Source: Belnapia moabensis DSM 16746 (GTDB lineage Bacteria > Pseudomonadota > Alphaproteobacteria > Acetobacterales > Acetobacteraceae). From it: a stretch of DNA of 64,000 nt. The translations under genes and the position numbers were made by a program. Below, in pieces: positions 19,726 through 27,874 of the stretch (positions are counted from its first letter, which is position 1; each line of letters opens with the position of its first letter). The stretch lies in assembly GCF_000745835.1 (NCBI RefSeq), contig NZ_JQKB01000022.1, positions 1 to 64,000 of the forward strand. The letters are read 5' to 3'. The notes under the pieces were generated by a model, which was not told the DNA's origin, made no database searches, and worked only from the letters and a program-made list of their open reading frames with translations.

Positions 19726-21213
19726 ATGAGCACCGACCGCACCGCCCTGTTCGGCGCCCGTGAGGGCAATGAGGGCATCGTCCGCTGCGATGCCTGCCCC
19801 GTGCTGTGCCGCATCCGGCCCGGCCGCAGCGGCGCCTGCAGCCGCTACGCCAACCAGGACGGCACCCTCATCCGCACCGACCCGCTGGTGCTGATGCAGC
19901 GGACGGTCGAGGCAGGCGGCGAGACGGTGCCCTTCCTCGAAGGGTCGGAGGATTGGGCCGGCGGGCTCGCGCCGCGGGAGGAGATCTTCGTCTCCGCCAT
20001 CGGTGCCGGCACCACATACCCGGACTACAAGCCGGCGCCCTTCATCGTCGGCTCCCGCCATGCCGGCGTCGATACCGTCACCGTCGTGACCGAGGGCATC
20101 TTCAGCTATTGTGGCCTCAAGGTGAAGATCGACACCGACCGCCACCTCGGCCCGGAGACGGCGGCCGTCCGCGTCGATGGCGAGCAGATCGGCCATGTCA
20201 CCACCGCCGAATACGGCAGCCAGATGCTCAGCCTCGGAGGCGTGCGGCACCTGACCGGCGGCTCCAAGCGCGAGGGCAACGTCACCTGCGCCAGCATGCT
20301 GACGCTCTGCAGCAAGGGCGCGATCGAGGTCTCGATCGATGGCGGGGCGACGCTGGTGCTCCAGGCCGGTCAGGCGCCCATCGTCGATGGCGTGCCGGAG
20401 CGGCGTATGCGGGTGGGCTGCGGAAGTGCTGCCATCGGCATCTTCGCCCAGCAATGGCACGGGCATGTGGATGAGGTGATCGTGGTCGACGACCACATCA
20501 CCGGCGTGCTCTCCGAGCATCAGGCCGGGAAATGCCTCGACGTGCCACCCACCGGCATCCGCGTCCGCGGCCGGCGCTCGACGCCCGGCCGCTACTTCCA
20601 GGTCGCGCATCCGGGGAATGGCTGGGGCGGGACGGATATCAAGGACCCGCTCGCCGTCATAGAGAGCATCGACCCGAAGACCGCCTGGCCCGGCCTCCGC
20701 CTGCTGATGACCAGCACGACGGGCGAAGACCACCTCTATGTCGAACTAGACGAGGCGCTGCGCCCCGTCCCGGTGCCGGCACCGCCCGCTGTGCTGAAGA
20801 CCGTCGAGCGTATCGGCGAGAATTGCGAGCCTGCGATGACCTCAATACTGTTCATGGCCGGCGCCGGCGGTTCGCTGCGGGCGGGCGTCACCGAGAACCC
20901 GGTGCTGCTGACGCGGGAGGTTCAGCGCTCCCTCGTCCGCGTCACGATCGGCGGGGCACCCTGCACGCTCTGGCCGGGCGGCGGCATCACCGTCATGGCG
21001 GATGTGCTGCGGGTGCCGGACGGGGCCTTCGGCTATGTGCCGACACCGGCCCTCGTCGCGCCGATCGAGTTCACCCTCCGGGCCGACCTCTATGCCCGGC
21101 TCGGCGGGCATGTGGACCACGCCGTGCCCCTGGAGCGTTTACTGGCCGATTACGGCGAGGGAGCGCGGCGTGAGCCATGGGTCGACGGCAATCCCTGGCC
21201 GGCCGCGAACTGA
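19726..21213 (+). CDS. 6-hydroxynicotinate-reductase-like iron-sulfur protein
   Basis: A 495-aa protein that I recognise as resembling the 6-hydroxynicotinate reductase family. The N-terminus has a cysteine cluster CDACPVLC followed by GRSGACSRY, a plausible 4Fe-4S site; further cysteines occur in GIFSYCGLKVKID, GNVTCASMLTLCSKG and RMRVGCGSAA. The Eubacterium barkeri enzyme reduces 6-hydroxynicotinate to the tetrahydro-6-oxo form with ferredoxin. Here the enamidase-like gene for the next step is divergently encoded. The start at MSTDRTALFGARE is 64 nt after marR, and the 3' end overlaps UPF0280 by 37 nt. The real substrate may be another hydroxylated N-heterocycle; no nicotinate dehydrogenase is in the window. 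Confidence 0.72.
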   Translation: MSTDRTALFGAREGNEGIVRCDACPVLCRIRPGRSGACSRYANQDGTLIRTDPLVLMQRTVEAGGETVPFLEGSEDWAGGLAPREEIFVSAIGAGTTYPDYKPAPFIVGSRHAGVDTVTVVTEGIFSYCGLKVKIDTDRHLGPETAAVRVDGEQIGHVTTAEYGSQMLSLGGVRHLTGGSKREGNVTCASMLTLCSKGAIEVSIDGGATLVLQAGQAPIVDGVPERRMRVGCGSAAIGIFAQQWHGHVDEVIVVDDHITGVLSEHQAGKCLDVPPTGIRVRGRRSTPGRYFQVAHPGNGWGGTDIKDPLAVIESIDPKTAWPGLRLLMTSTTGEDHLYVELDEALRPVPVPAPPAVLKTVERIGENCEPAMTSILFMAGAGGSLRAGVTENPVLLTREVQRSLVRVTIGGAPCTLWPGGGITVMADVLRVPDGAFGYVPTPALVAPIEFTLRADLYARLGGHVDHAVPLERLLADYGEGARREPWVDGNPWPAAN

Positions 21214-22085
21214 TCACAGCCCGGCCGATGCATGCGCAGGTCGCCGCCCTCCCCGATGGTCGCCTGCATCTGCAGGAAGGCCCGATCGACCTGGTGATCG
21301 GGCTCGAGGGCCCGCGCTCGGCCGTCGCCGACGCTACCACCCGTGCCATCGCCGCCTTCGAGGGATTGCTCGCCGGGTTGGTGGCGGAGCTGCCTTTGCT
21401 GCGCACACCTATCGGCCCCGACCGCCCGGTCCCGCACGGCCCCGTCGCCCGTCGCATGGCGGAGGCGGTCTGGCCCTTCCGTGCCGGTTTCATCACCCCG
21501 ATGGCCGCCGTCGCCGGGGCCGTGGCGGAGGAGGTGCTGGCGGCCCTCGCCGAAGCGCCCGGCCTGACCGCAGCCTATGTGAATAATGGTGGCGACATCG
21601 CCCTCTTCCTCGCGCCGGGCGCCAGCCTGCGAATCGGCGTCGTCGCGCATCTGGCTCGCGTCGTGCCGGAAGCGCTGATCCGCCTTCGCGCCGAGGACCG
21701 GGTCCGTGGCATCGCCACCAGCGGCTGGCCTGGCCGCAGCTTCTCCCTTGGCATTGCCGATGCGGTGACGGTGCTGGCATGCAGCGCTGCGACCGCCGAT
21801 GCCGCGGCGACCGTCATCGCCAATGCGGTGAATGCGGACCACCCGGCCATCCGCCGTGCGCCGGCTGCCTCGCTCGATCCAGACAACGATCTCGGCGAGC
21901 GGCTGGTGACGGTTGGTGTCGGGCCGTTGCCCGCCGAGGTGGCGGAGGCCGCGCTCGATGCCGGCGAGGCGCGGGCGGAGGCCTTGCTCTCGGCCGGGCT
22001 GATCGAGGGCGCCTCGCTGGTGCTCGGCGATGCCGTGCGCATCGTCGGCGCGACAGGGCTCATACCGAAAGATATTGCTCCCTGA
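21177..22085 (+). CDS. UPF0280 family protein (ApbE-like fold)
   Basis: A 302-aa protein of the UPF0280 family, distantly related to the flavin transferase ApbE. Typical stretches are GPIDLVIGLEGPRSAVADAT, GAVAEEVLAALAEAPGLTAAYVNNGGDIALFL, RGIATSGWPGRSFSLGIADAVTVLACSAATADAAATVIANAVN and the C-terminal LLSAGLIEGASLVLGD. The ATG at 21177 lies inside the reductase gene (37-nt overlap), so the two are tightly coupled. An ApbE-like protein coupled to a reductase suggests covalent flavin attachment or another maturation step; this is inference. The 3' end overlaps the converging livF gene by 26 nt. Confidence 0.75.
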   Translation: MGRRQSLAGRELITARPMHAQVAALPDGRLHLQEGPIDLVIGLEGPRSAVADATTRAIAAFEGLLAGLVAELPLLRTPIGPDRPVPHGPVARRMAEAVWPFRAGFITPMAAVAGAVAEEVLAALAEAPGLTAAYVNNGGDIALFLAPGASLRIGVVAHLARVVPEALIRLRAEDRVRGIATSGWPGRSFSLGIADAVTVLACSAATADAAATVIANAVNADHPAIRRAPAASLDPDNDLGERLVTVGVGPLPAEVAEAALDAGEARAEALLSAGLIEGASLVLGDAVRIVGATGLIPKDIAP

Positions 22086-22761
22086 CGTCATCCGCCGCGA
22101 GCAACTGCGGCATGCTGCCGCTCCAGCGGATGCGACCTTTCTCGATGATGGTCGCCCGGTCGCTGACGAGTTGCGCGAAATGCAGGTTCTGCTCGGAAAG
22201 GAGGATGGAGAGCCCCTCCGACTTCAGCGCCCGGATCGCCTCCGCCATGCGCTCGATAACCACGGGCGCCAGACCCTCGCTCGGCTCGTCGAGCAGGATC
22301 AGCCGCGGATTGCCCATCAACGTGCGGGCGATGGTGAGCATCTGCTGCTCGCCGCCGCTCATCCGCCCGCCGGGCCGGTCCTGCATGGCACCGAGGCTGG
22401 GGAAGAGGGCGAAGAGCCGCTCCGGCGTCCAGGGCCGCAGCCCCGCGGTCGGCGGTCGACGTCCGACCTCCAGATTCTCCAGCACCGAAAGCTCGGTGAA
22501 GATTCGCCGCTCCTCCGGCACATAGCCAAGGCCAAGGCGGGCGATCTCGAAGGGCTCGCGCCCGGCGATCTCGGCGCCGGCGAAGCGCACGCGGCCGGCG
22601 GCGGGCGGGACGAGGCCCATGATCGCCTTCATCGTCGTGCTCTTGCCCGCGCCGTTGCGGCCTAGCAGCACGACCACCTCGCCGGCGCCGACATCGAGCG
22701 CAACATCGTCGAGGATATGCGCCCGCCCGTAATAGGCCGAAAGGCCCGCCACGCTGAGCAT
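22060..22761 (-). CDS. livF: second LIV-type ABC transporter ATP-binding protein (LivF)
   Basis: A 233-aa ATPase subunit with Walker A GRNGAGKSTTMKAIMG, the LivF marker YVPEERRIFTELSVLENLEVG, signature MSGGEQQMLTIARTL and Walker B LILLDEPSEGLAP. The ATG at 22761 overlaps the livG stop by 1 nt; a TTG one codon upstream is an alternative. Last gene of the second LIV operon, converging on and overlapping the UPF0280 gene by 26 nt, so there is no space for a terminator between the two units. Confidence 0.88.
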   Translation of the reverse strand: MLSVAGLSAYYGRAHILDDVALDVGAGEVVVLLGRNGAGKSTTMKAIMGLVPPAAGRVRFAGAEIAGREPFEIARLGLGYVPEERRIFTELSVLENLEVGRRPPTAGLRPWTPERLFALFPSLGAMQDRPGGRMSGGEQQMLTIARTLMGNPRLILLDEPSEGLAPVVIERMAEAIRALKSEGLSILLSEQNLHFAQLVSDRATIIEKGRIRWSGSMPQLLAADDVREQYLSV

Positions 22762-23519
22762 CAATGCGCTCCCGTCACCGCACCGGAGCCGAGATAGACT
22801 TCCCGCACTCTTGGGTCGGCCCTCACCACCGCCGGCGCGCCCTTGGCGATCAGCCGGCCGCGGTCGAGCACCAGGATACGATCGGCATGGCTGAAGACCA
22901 CATCCATGTCATGCTCGGTGAAGAGCACGGCGATGCCGCTTTCCCGCGCGATCTGCGCCGTCAGCGCCATCAGGGAGACTCGCTCCTGCGGCGCCATCCC
23001 CGCGGTCGGCTCATCCATCAGCAGCAGCTTCGGCTCGTTGGCCAGCGCGATGGCGAGCTCCACCCGCTTGAGGTCGCCATAGGCGAGGATGCCGCAGGGC
23101 CGCGCCGCCTGGTCGGCCATCCCGAGCCGCTCCAGCAGCGCCCGCGCCGGCGCCGCATCCATCCGCGCCACCGGCCGCCAGAGTCCACCGAGGCGGCGAT
23201 GGTGCGAGAGCAGCGCCATCTGGACATTCTCCAGCACCGTCATGGAGCCGAAGGTCGCGGTGATTTGGAAGGTCCGCCCGACGCCCAGCCGCCAGACCTG
23301 CCGCGGTGCCAGCCCGGTGATGTCCTGACCCAGCAGCCGCACCGCGCCGGCATCAGGCCTGAGCTGCCCGTTCAGCATGTTGAAGCAGGTGGACTTGCCA
23401 GCGCCGTTCGGCCCGATCAGCGCCAGCATCTCGCCCGGGGCCACGGAAAAGGAGACGCCCTGCACCGCACGCACGCCGCCGAAGCTCTTCTCAAGCCCCG
23501 TAACCTCAAGCGTCGCCAT
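22761..23519 (-). CDS. livG: second LIV-type ABC transporter ATP-binding protein (LivG)
   Basis: A 252-aa ATPase subunit with Walker A GPNGAGKSTCFNMLNG, the LivG-type GVGRTFQITATFGSMTVLENVQMALL segment, a C-loop in the form ILAYGDLKRVELAIAL, Walker B LLLMDEPTAGMAP and EHDMDVVFSHADRILVLDRGR. Its start overlaps the end of the fused permease gene by 14 nt and its stop overlaps livF. With the fused permease and the Tat-like binding protein it makes a complete importer. Confidence 0.9.
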   Translation of the reverse strand: MATLEVTGLEKSFGGVRAVQGVSFSVAPGEMLALIGPNGAGKSTCFNMLNGQLRPDAGAVRLLGQDITGLAPRQVWRLGVGRTFQITATFGSMTVLENVQMALLSHHRRLGGLWRPVARMDAAPARALLERLGMADQAARPCGILAYGDLKRVELAIALANEPKLLLMDEPTAGMAPQERVSLMALTAQIARESGIAVLFTEHDMDVVFSHADRILVLDRGRLIAKGAPAVVRADPRVREVYLGSGAVTGAH

Positions 23520-25353
23520 GGCGAGCCTCCCAGCGCGCCCGGGTAGCCCCGGCCAGCCCCTGCGGGAAGAACAGCACCAGCAGCACGATGACCGCGCCGA
23601 GGATGAGCCGCCAGAGATCGGTGAGCCTGACCAGTTGCTCCTGCAGCCCGGTGAAGGCGAGCGCCCCGATGATCGGGCCGGACAGCGTCTGCACCCCGCC
23701 GAGCAGCACCATCAGCAACGCATCGACGCTGCGCGGAATGCCCATATAGGTCGGGAAGACGCTGCCCTTGCCATAGGCGAACAACCCACCCGCGATACCA
23801 GCCGCCGCCGCCGCCAGGGCGAAGCCGAGCCAGCGGATGCGGAAGGCGTCGATGCCGATCGCCTCGGCGCGCAAGGCGCTGTCCCGCTGCGCCCGCAGCG
23901 CATAACCGAAGGGCGCATGCACGACGCGCCGCAGCAGCAGCGTCGCCCCAAGGCAGAGCGCCAGCGCTAGGTAATAGAAGACAAGCTTCGGCGCCGCCCA
24001 GGCATCCGGCCAGACGCCGAGGATGCCGTTGTCGCCCCCCGTCACCTCCACCCACTGGAAGGCGACCGACCAGGCGATCTGCGCGAAGGCCAGCGTCAGC
24101 ATCGCCGCATAGACGCCGGAGAGACGGACGCAGAAATAGCCGAACACCAGGCCGAAGACGCCCGCCGCCAGCGGCGCCAGGGCCAACCCGGCCAGCATCG
24201 GCGCACCGAGCCATTGCGCCGCCAGCGCCGCCCCATAGGCGCCAAGGCCGAAATAGGCCGCATGGCCGAAGCTCGCCATCCCGCCCGGCCCCATGATGAG
24301 ATGCAGGCTGGCGGCGAAGAGCACGGCGGTGGCCAGCTCCGTCAGCACGGAGATGGCGTAATCGCCGAGGAAGGGCGGCACCACGACCGCCAGGCCGAGC
24401 GCGGCGAGCGCCAGCCAGCGCAGCGCAGCGGGCGCCGGGCCGATCACCGGTTCCGCACTCCCTTGCCCGCCTCGCGCCGCCGCCTCCGGCTTGCCGAGCA
24501 GCCCATGCGGCCGCACCACCAGCACCAGCGCCATGACGAGGAAGACGAGCACCAGCGTGATCTTCGGCACGATCAGGATGCCGAAGGCATGCAGCTCCCC
24601 GATCAGCAGCGCCGCCAGCGCCGCGCCTGTCAGGCTGCCAAGCCCACCCACCACCACCACCACGAAAGCCTCGGTGATAATGGAAAGGTCCATATGCAGG
24701 TTGACGCTCTCCCGCGGCAGCTGCAGCGCCCCGCCGAGGCCTGCCAGCAGGCTGCCGAGGAAGAACACGGACGTGAACAGCATGCGCTGGTTCACGCCGA
24801 GCGCGCCGACCATCTCGCGGTCCTGCGTCGCCGCCCGCACCAGCGTGCCCCAGCGCGTGCGGCGGAAGAGCAGCACCAGCAGCCCGAGCACCACCGGCCC
24901 GACGCCGATCAGGAACAGCTCATAGAGTGGAAAGCGCAGCCCGAGGATCTCGGCGCTGCCGCGCAGTCCCGGTGCGCGTGGGCCGAGCAGGTCCTGCGCG
25001 CCCCAGATCATCTGCGTCAGCTCCTGCACGATGAGCACGACGCCAAAGGTGGCAAGCAACTGGAACAGCTCCGGCGCCCGGTAGATCCGACGCAGGAGCA
25101 GCATCTCGACCGCCAGCCCGATCAATCCGACCAGCACCGCCGCCCCAATCACTCCACCCCAGAAGCCGAGATGGCCGCGCGGCAGATGGGTGACGAGGGT
25201 GTAAGCGAGGTACGCACCCAACATGTAGAAGGAGCCATGGGCGAAATTCACCACCCGGCTGACGCCGAAGATGACCGTGAGGCCCGAGGCCACGAGGAAG
25301 AGCGAGGAAGCGCTCGCCAGGCCGCTCAGGGCCTGGAGGACCAGGTTCTCCAA
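23506..25353 (-). CDS. fused LivH-LivM permease of the second LIV system
   Basis: A 615-aa membrane protein in which both LIV permeases are one chain. Residues 1 to about 290 are LivH-like (VSRVVNFAHGSFYMLGAYLA; TQDREMVGALGVNQRMLF), and a linker around residues 290-310 is rich in Gly, Ala and Glu. The rest is LivM-like (GPGGMASFGHAAYFGLGAYG; QRDSALRAEAIGIDAFRIRW). No frameshift or internal stop is seen. It starts at a TTG 11 nt after the binding-protein stop with a weak ribosome binding site. Fusion fixes a 1:1 ratio of the two halves. The first LIV system in this window keeps them separate. Confidence 0.87.
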   Translation of the reverse strand: MENLVLQALSGLASASSLFLVASGLTVIFGVSRVVNFAHGSFYMLGAYLAYTLVTHLPRGHLGFWGGVIGAAVLVGLIGLAVEMLLLRRIYRAPELFQLLATFGVVLIVQELTQMIWGAQDLLGPRAPGLRGSAEILGLRFPLYELFLIGVGPVVLGLLVLLFRRTRWGTLVRAATQDREMVGALGVNQRMLFTSVFFLGSLLAGLGGALQLPRESVNLHMDLSIITEAFVVVVVGGLGSLTGAALAALLIGELHAFGILIVPKITLVLVFLVMALVLVVRPHGLLGKPEAAARGGQGSAEPVIGPAPAALRWLALAALGLAVVVPPFLGDYAISVLTELATAVLFAASLHLIMGPGGMASFGHAAYFGLGAYGAALAAQWLGAPMLAGLALAPLAAGVFGLVFGYFCVRLSGVYAAMLTLAFAQIAWSVAFQWVEVTGGDNGILGVWPDAWAAPKLVFYYLALALCLGATLLLRRVVHAPFGYALRAQRDSALRAEAIGIDAFRIRWLGFALAAAAAGIAGGLFAYGKGSVFPTYMGIPRSVDALLMVLLGGVQTLSGPIIGALAFTGLQEQLVRLTDLWRLILGAVIVLLVLFFPQGLAGATRARWEARHGDA

Positions 25354-25364
25354 GGCGGCCTGCG

Positions 25365-26582
25365 TCAGGCCTGGGGCCGCAACGTCCGGACGACGTCATC
25401 CGCGGGCAGGTAGTCCTTGCCATCGGCATAGCGCCAATCGGCCATAGCACCCTTGCCGTTCTTCAGCACGGTACGGCCGACGAAGGCGCCCATGGTGGAT
25501 TGGTGGTCAATGGCGCGGAACTGCACTGGGCCAAGCACAGACTGGAATTGCAGGCCGGCCATGCCATCGACCAGCCCCTCGGTCTCGAGCGACGGCGACT
25601 TCTTCAGCAGCGCCGCGATCGCCATCACCGTGTCATAGCCGACGACGCTGCCGAGACGCGGATAGTCGTTCCAGCGGCGGCGATAGGCCTCGCGGAAAGG
25701 CGTATGAGCTGGCGTGTCGATCTGCTCCCAGGGATAACCGGTGACGATCCAGCCCTCGGGCGCCTCGTCGCCGAGCGGGTCGAGATATTCCGGCTCGCCG
25801 GTCAGCAGGGAGACGACACGGCGCCGTTCGAACAGCCCGCGGGTCGAGCCCTGACGCACGAAATTGGTGAGGTCGGCGCCGAAGGTGACGTTGAAGATCG
25901 CCTCCGGATTGGCCGCAGCCAGGGCCTGCACCGTCGCGCCGGCATCGATGCGGCCGAGCGCCGGGAATTGCTCGGCGACGAACTGCACATCCGGCCTGGC
26001 GCGGCCCAGCAGCTCCTTGAACCAGCGCACGGCGGACTGGCCATACTCATAGTTGGGCGCGACCGTTGCCCAGCGCTTCACGGGAAGCTTCGCCGCCTCC
26101 TCCACCAGCATGGCCGATTGCATATAGGTGCTGGCACGCAGCCTGAAGGTATACCGGTTGCCCTTGCTCCAGACGAGCGCATCGGTCAGCGGCTCGCTGG
26201 CGACGAAAAGCTTCTTGTTCTGGTTGGCGAAGTCGCCGAGCGCCAATCCGACATTGGAGAGGAAGCCGCCGGCCAGCAGGGTGACCTTCTCGGCATTCAC
26301 CAACTCCCCGGCGAGGCGGACGGCATCCTCGGGCCGGCCGGCATCGTCGCGGAAGACCGTCTCGATCCTGCGGCCATTGATCCCGCCGGCGGCGTTCACC
26401 TGCTCCTGCGCCAGCGTCCAGGCATTGCGGTAGGGCTGCAGGAAGGCGGGCTGGGCGCTGTAGCTGTTGATCTCGCCAATGCGGATCGGCTCGCCCTGAG
26501 CTCGGGCGATGCCCGGCGCCGCCAATGCCGCCATGCCGGCACCCGCCAGAATATGGCGGCGTCCGATCGCCCGTTCCATCAT
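25365..26582 (-). CDS. periplasmic substrate-binding protein of the second LIV system
   Basis: A 405-aa binding protein with a twin-arginine-like leader (GRRHILAGAGMAALAAPGIARAQ), suggesting Tat export of a folded protein. The mature part begins EPIRIGEINSYSAQPAFLQPYRNAWTL and continues INGRRIETVFRDDAGRPEDAVRLAGELV, standard for the LivK-type fold. The group around SAQPAFLQPYRNA recalls binding proteins annotated for aromatic acids, but the ligand cannot be fixed from sequence. It is the first gene of the operon; the 140 bp upstream hold its promoter and the 3' flank of the acyl-CoA dehydrogenase gene. Its neighbours suggest an N-heterocyclic or dicarboxylic acid as cargo (inference). Confidence 0.85.
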   Translation of the reverse strand: MMERAIGRRHILAGAGMAALAAPGIARAQGEPIRIGEINSYSAQPAFLQPYRNAWTLAQEQVNAAGGINGRRIETVFRDDAGRPEDAVRLAGELVNAEKVTLLAGGFLSNVGLALGDFANQNKKLFVASEPLTDALVWSKGNRYTFRLRASTYMQSAMLVEEAAKLPVKRWATVAPNYEYGQSAVRWFKELLGRARPDVQFVAEQFPALGRIDAGATVQALAAANPEAIFNVTFGADLTNFVRQGSTRGLFERRRVVSLLTGEPEYLDPLGDEAPEGWIVTGYPWEQIDTPAHTPFREAYRRRWNDYPRLGSVVGYDTVMAIAALLKKSPSLETEGLVDGMAGLQFQSVLGPVQFRAIDHQSTMGAFVGRTVLKNGKGAMADWRYADGKDYLPADDVVRTLRPQA

Positions 26583-26695
26583 GAAGCCCCCGGTCTCGCT
26601 GCGACTGCGAAGGCGATATGGAACCGCAATATCCGTTATCGTGCAAACGATTTTCGCGGCCCCGTCGCGCTTGAACGCATCTCGCGGAGGCGAAT

Positions 26696-26715
26696 GGGGC
26701 GCCTTCCGGCGCCCC
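26696..26715 (-). terminator. GC-rich hairpin after the acyl-CoA dehydrogenase operon
   Basis: An 8-bp perfect stem (GGGGCGCC / GGCGCCCC) with a TTCC loop lies 7 nt beyond the stop of the last beta-oxidation gene and before the second LIV operon. No T-run follows, so it may act only as a partial or Rho-assisted terminator, or protect the 3' end. Confidence 0.5.
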
Positions 26716-26722
26716 GGACCCG

Positions 26723-27868
26723 TTAGGCAGCCGCGACGAGGCCGCCGGTCTCCGACAGATAGCGGACGTAATGGTCGGCATCGCCGAACATCGCGTCGTT
26801 CACCGTCAGCCGCTTGAAGTAATGGCCGGCGGCGTATTCGATGGTCATGGCGATGCCGCCATGCAGCTGGATGCTCTGCTGGCCGACGAAGCGCGCCGAG
26901 CGGCCGATCTGCACCTTCACCGCAGCCATCGCCTTGCGACGCTCCGCCGGGTTGCGCTCGGCGGCCGACATGGCGGCGAAGTAGGACATGGAGCGCGACT
27001 GCTCCAGCGCGACAAGCATGTCCGCGGCGCGATGCTGCAGCGCCTGGAAGCTGCCGATGGGTCTGCCGAACTGCTGGCGCGTCTTCATGTAGTCGATGGT
27101 CATGTCATGCGCCGCCTGCATGGCGCCGACCGCCTCGCCGGCGAGCGCGGCTATGCACTCATCGACCACCTGATCGACCAGCGGCAGCCCGTCCTCCGGA
27201 TTGCCGAGGACCGCGACCGCCCGTGCGCCGGAGAACTCGACCTCAGCCGCCCGCTGCCCATCGACGGTGCGGTAGCCGCGCCGCTCCACGCCTGGTCCCT
27301 TGGCATCGACGAGGAAGACGCCGATGCCCTTGTGGTCGCGCTGGCCGCCGGCGGTGCGGGCGGTAACGATCAGCCGGTCGGCGCTGTCGCCATGCACCAC
27401 ATAGCCCTTGCGGCCATTGATGACCCAGCCATCGCCATCCTTCTTCGCTGTCGTTGCCACGTCGAACAGGTCGTAGCGCGACTGCCGCTCCACCTGGGCG
27501 AAGGCCAGGAGCATCTCGCCCGAGGCGACCTGCGGCACCAGCTCGTTGCGCAATTCCTGCGAGGCGCCGTGGCGGAGAAAGCCGCCGCCGATGACGACGG
27601 TGCTCATCCAAGGCTCGAGCGTGATGTAGCGCCCGATCTGCTCGGCGACGATCAGCGTCTCGACGGGTCCGCCGCCGAAGCCGCCCTCATCCTCGCCGAA
27701 AGGCAGGCCGAGCAGCCCGAGCTCGGCATACTGTGACCAGACCTCGCGGCTCCAGCCATCGGCCGACTTCATATAGGCCTTGCGCTGCTCGAAGCCGTAT
27801 TTGTCGCCGAGCAGCCGGGCCACGCTGTCCTGCAGCAGGCGCTGCTCTTCCGTCAGGTCGAAGTCCAT
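26723..27868 (-). CDS. pimD: pimeloyl-CoA dehydrogenase-type acyl-CoA dehydrogenase, small subunit
   Basis: A 381-aa acyl-CoA dehydrogenase-fold protein beginning MDFDLTEEQRLLQDSVARLL. It resembles PimD, the small subunit of pimeloyl-CoA dehydrogenase in Rhodopseudomonas palustris. Typical parts are FLRHGASQELRNELVPQVASGEMLLAFA, MKTRQQFGRPIGSFQALQHRAADM and QLHGGIAMTIEYAAGHYFKRL. The C-terminal loop that holds the catalytic Glu in most relatives reads MFGDADHYVRYL, so the base is not in the usual place. Paired with the next gene upstream (6-nt gap), it should form a hetero-oligomer. Substrate: a dicarboxyl-CoA is inferred from family resemblance and gene order. Confidence 0.75.
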   Translation of the reverse strand: MDFDLTEEQRLLQDSVARLLGDKYGFEQRKAYMKSADGWSREVWSQYAELGLLGLPFGEDEGGFGGGPVETLIVAEQIGRYITLEPWMSTVVIGGGFLRHGASQELRNELVPQVASGEMLLAFAQVERQSRYDLFDVATTAKKDGDGWVINGRKGYVVHGDSADRLIVTARTAGGQRDHKGIGVFLVDAKGPGVERRGYRTVDGQRAAEVEFSGARAVAVLGNPEDGLPLVDQVVDECIAALAGEAVGAMQAAHDMTIDYMKTRQQFGRPIGSFQALQHRAADMLVALEQSRSMSYFAAMSAAERNPAERRKAMAAVKVQIGRSARFVGQQSIQLHGGIAMTIEYAAGHYFKRLTVNDAMFGDADHYVRYLSETGGLVAAA

Positions 27869-27874
27869 GTTCCC

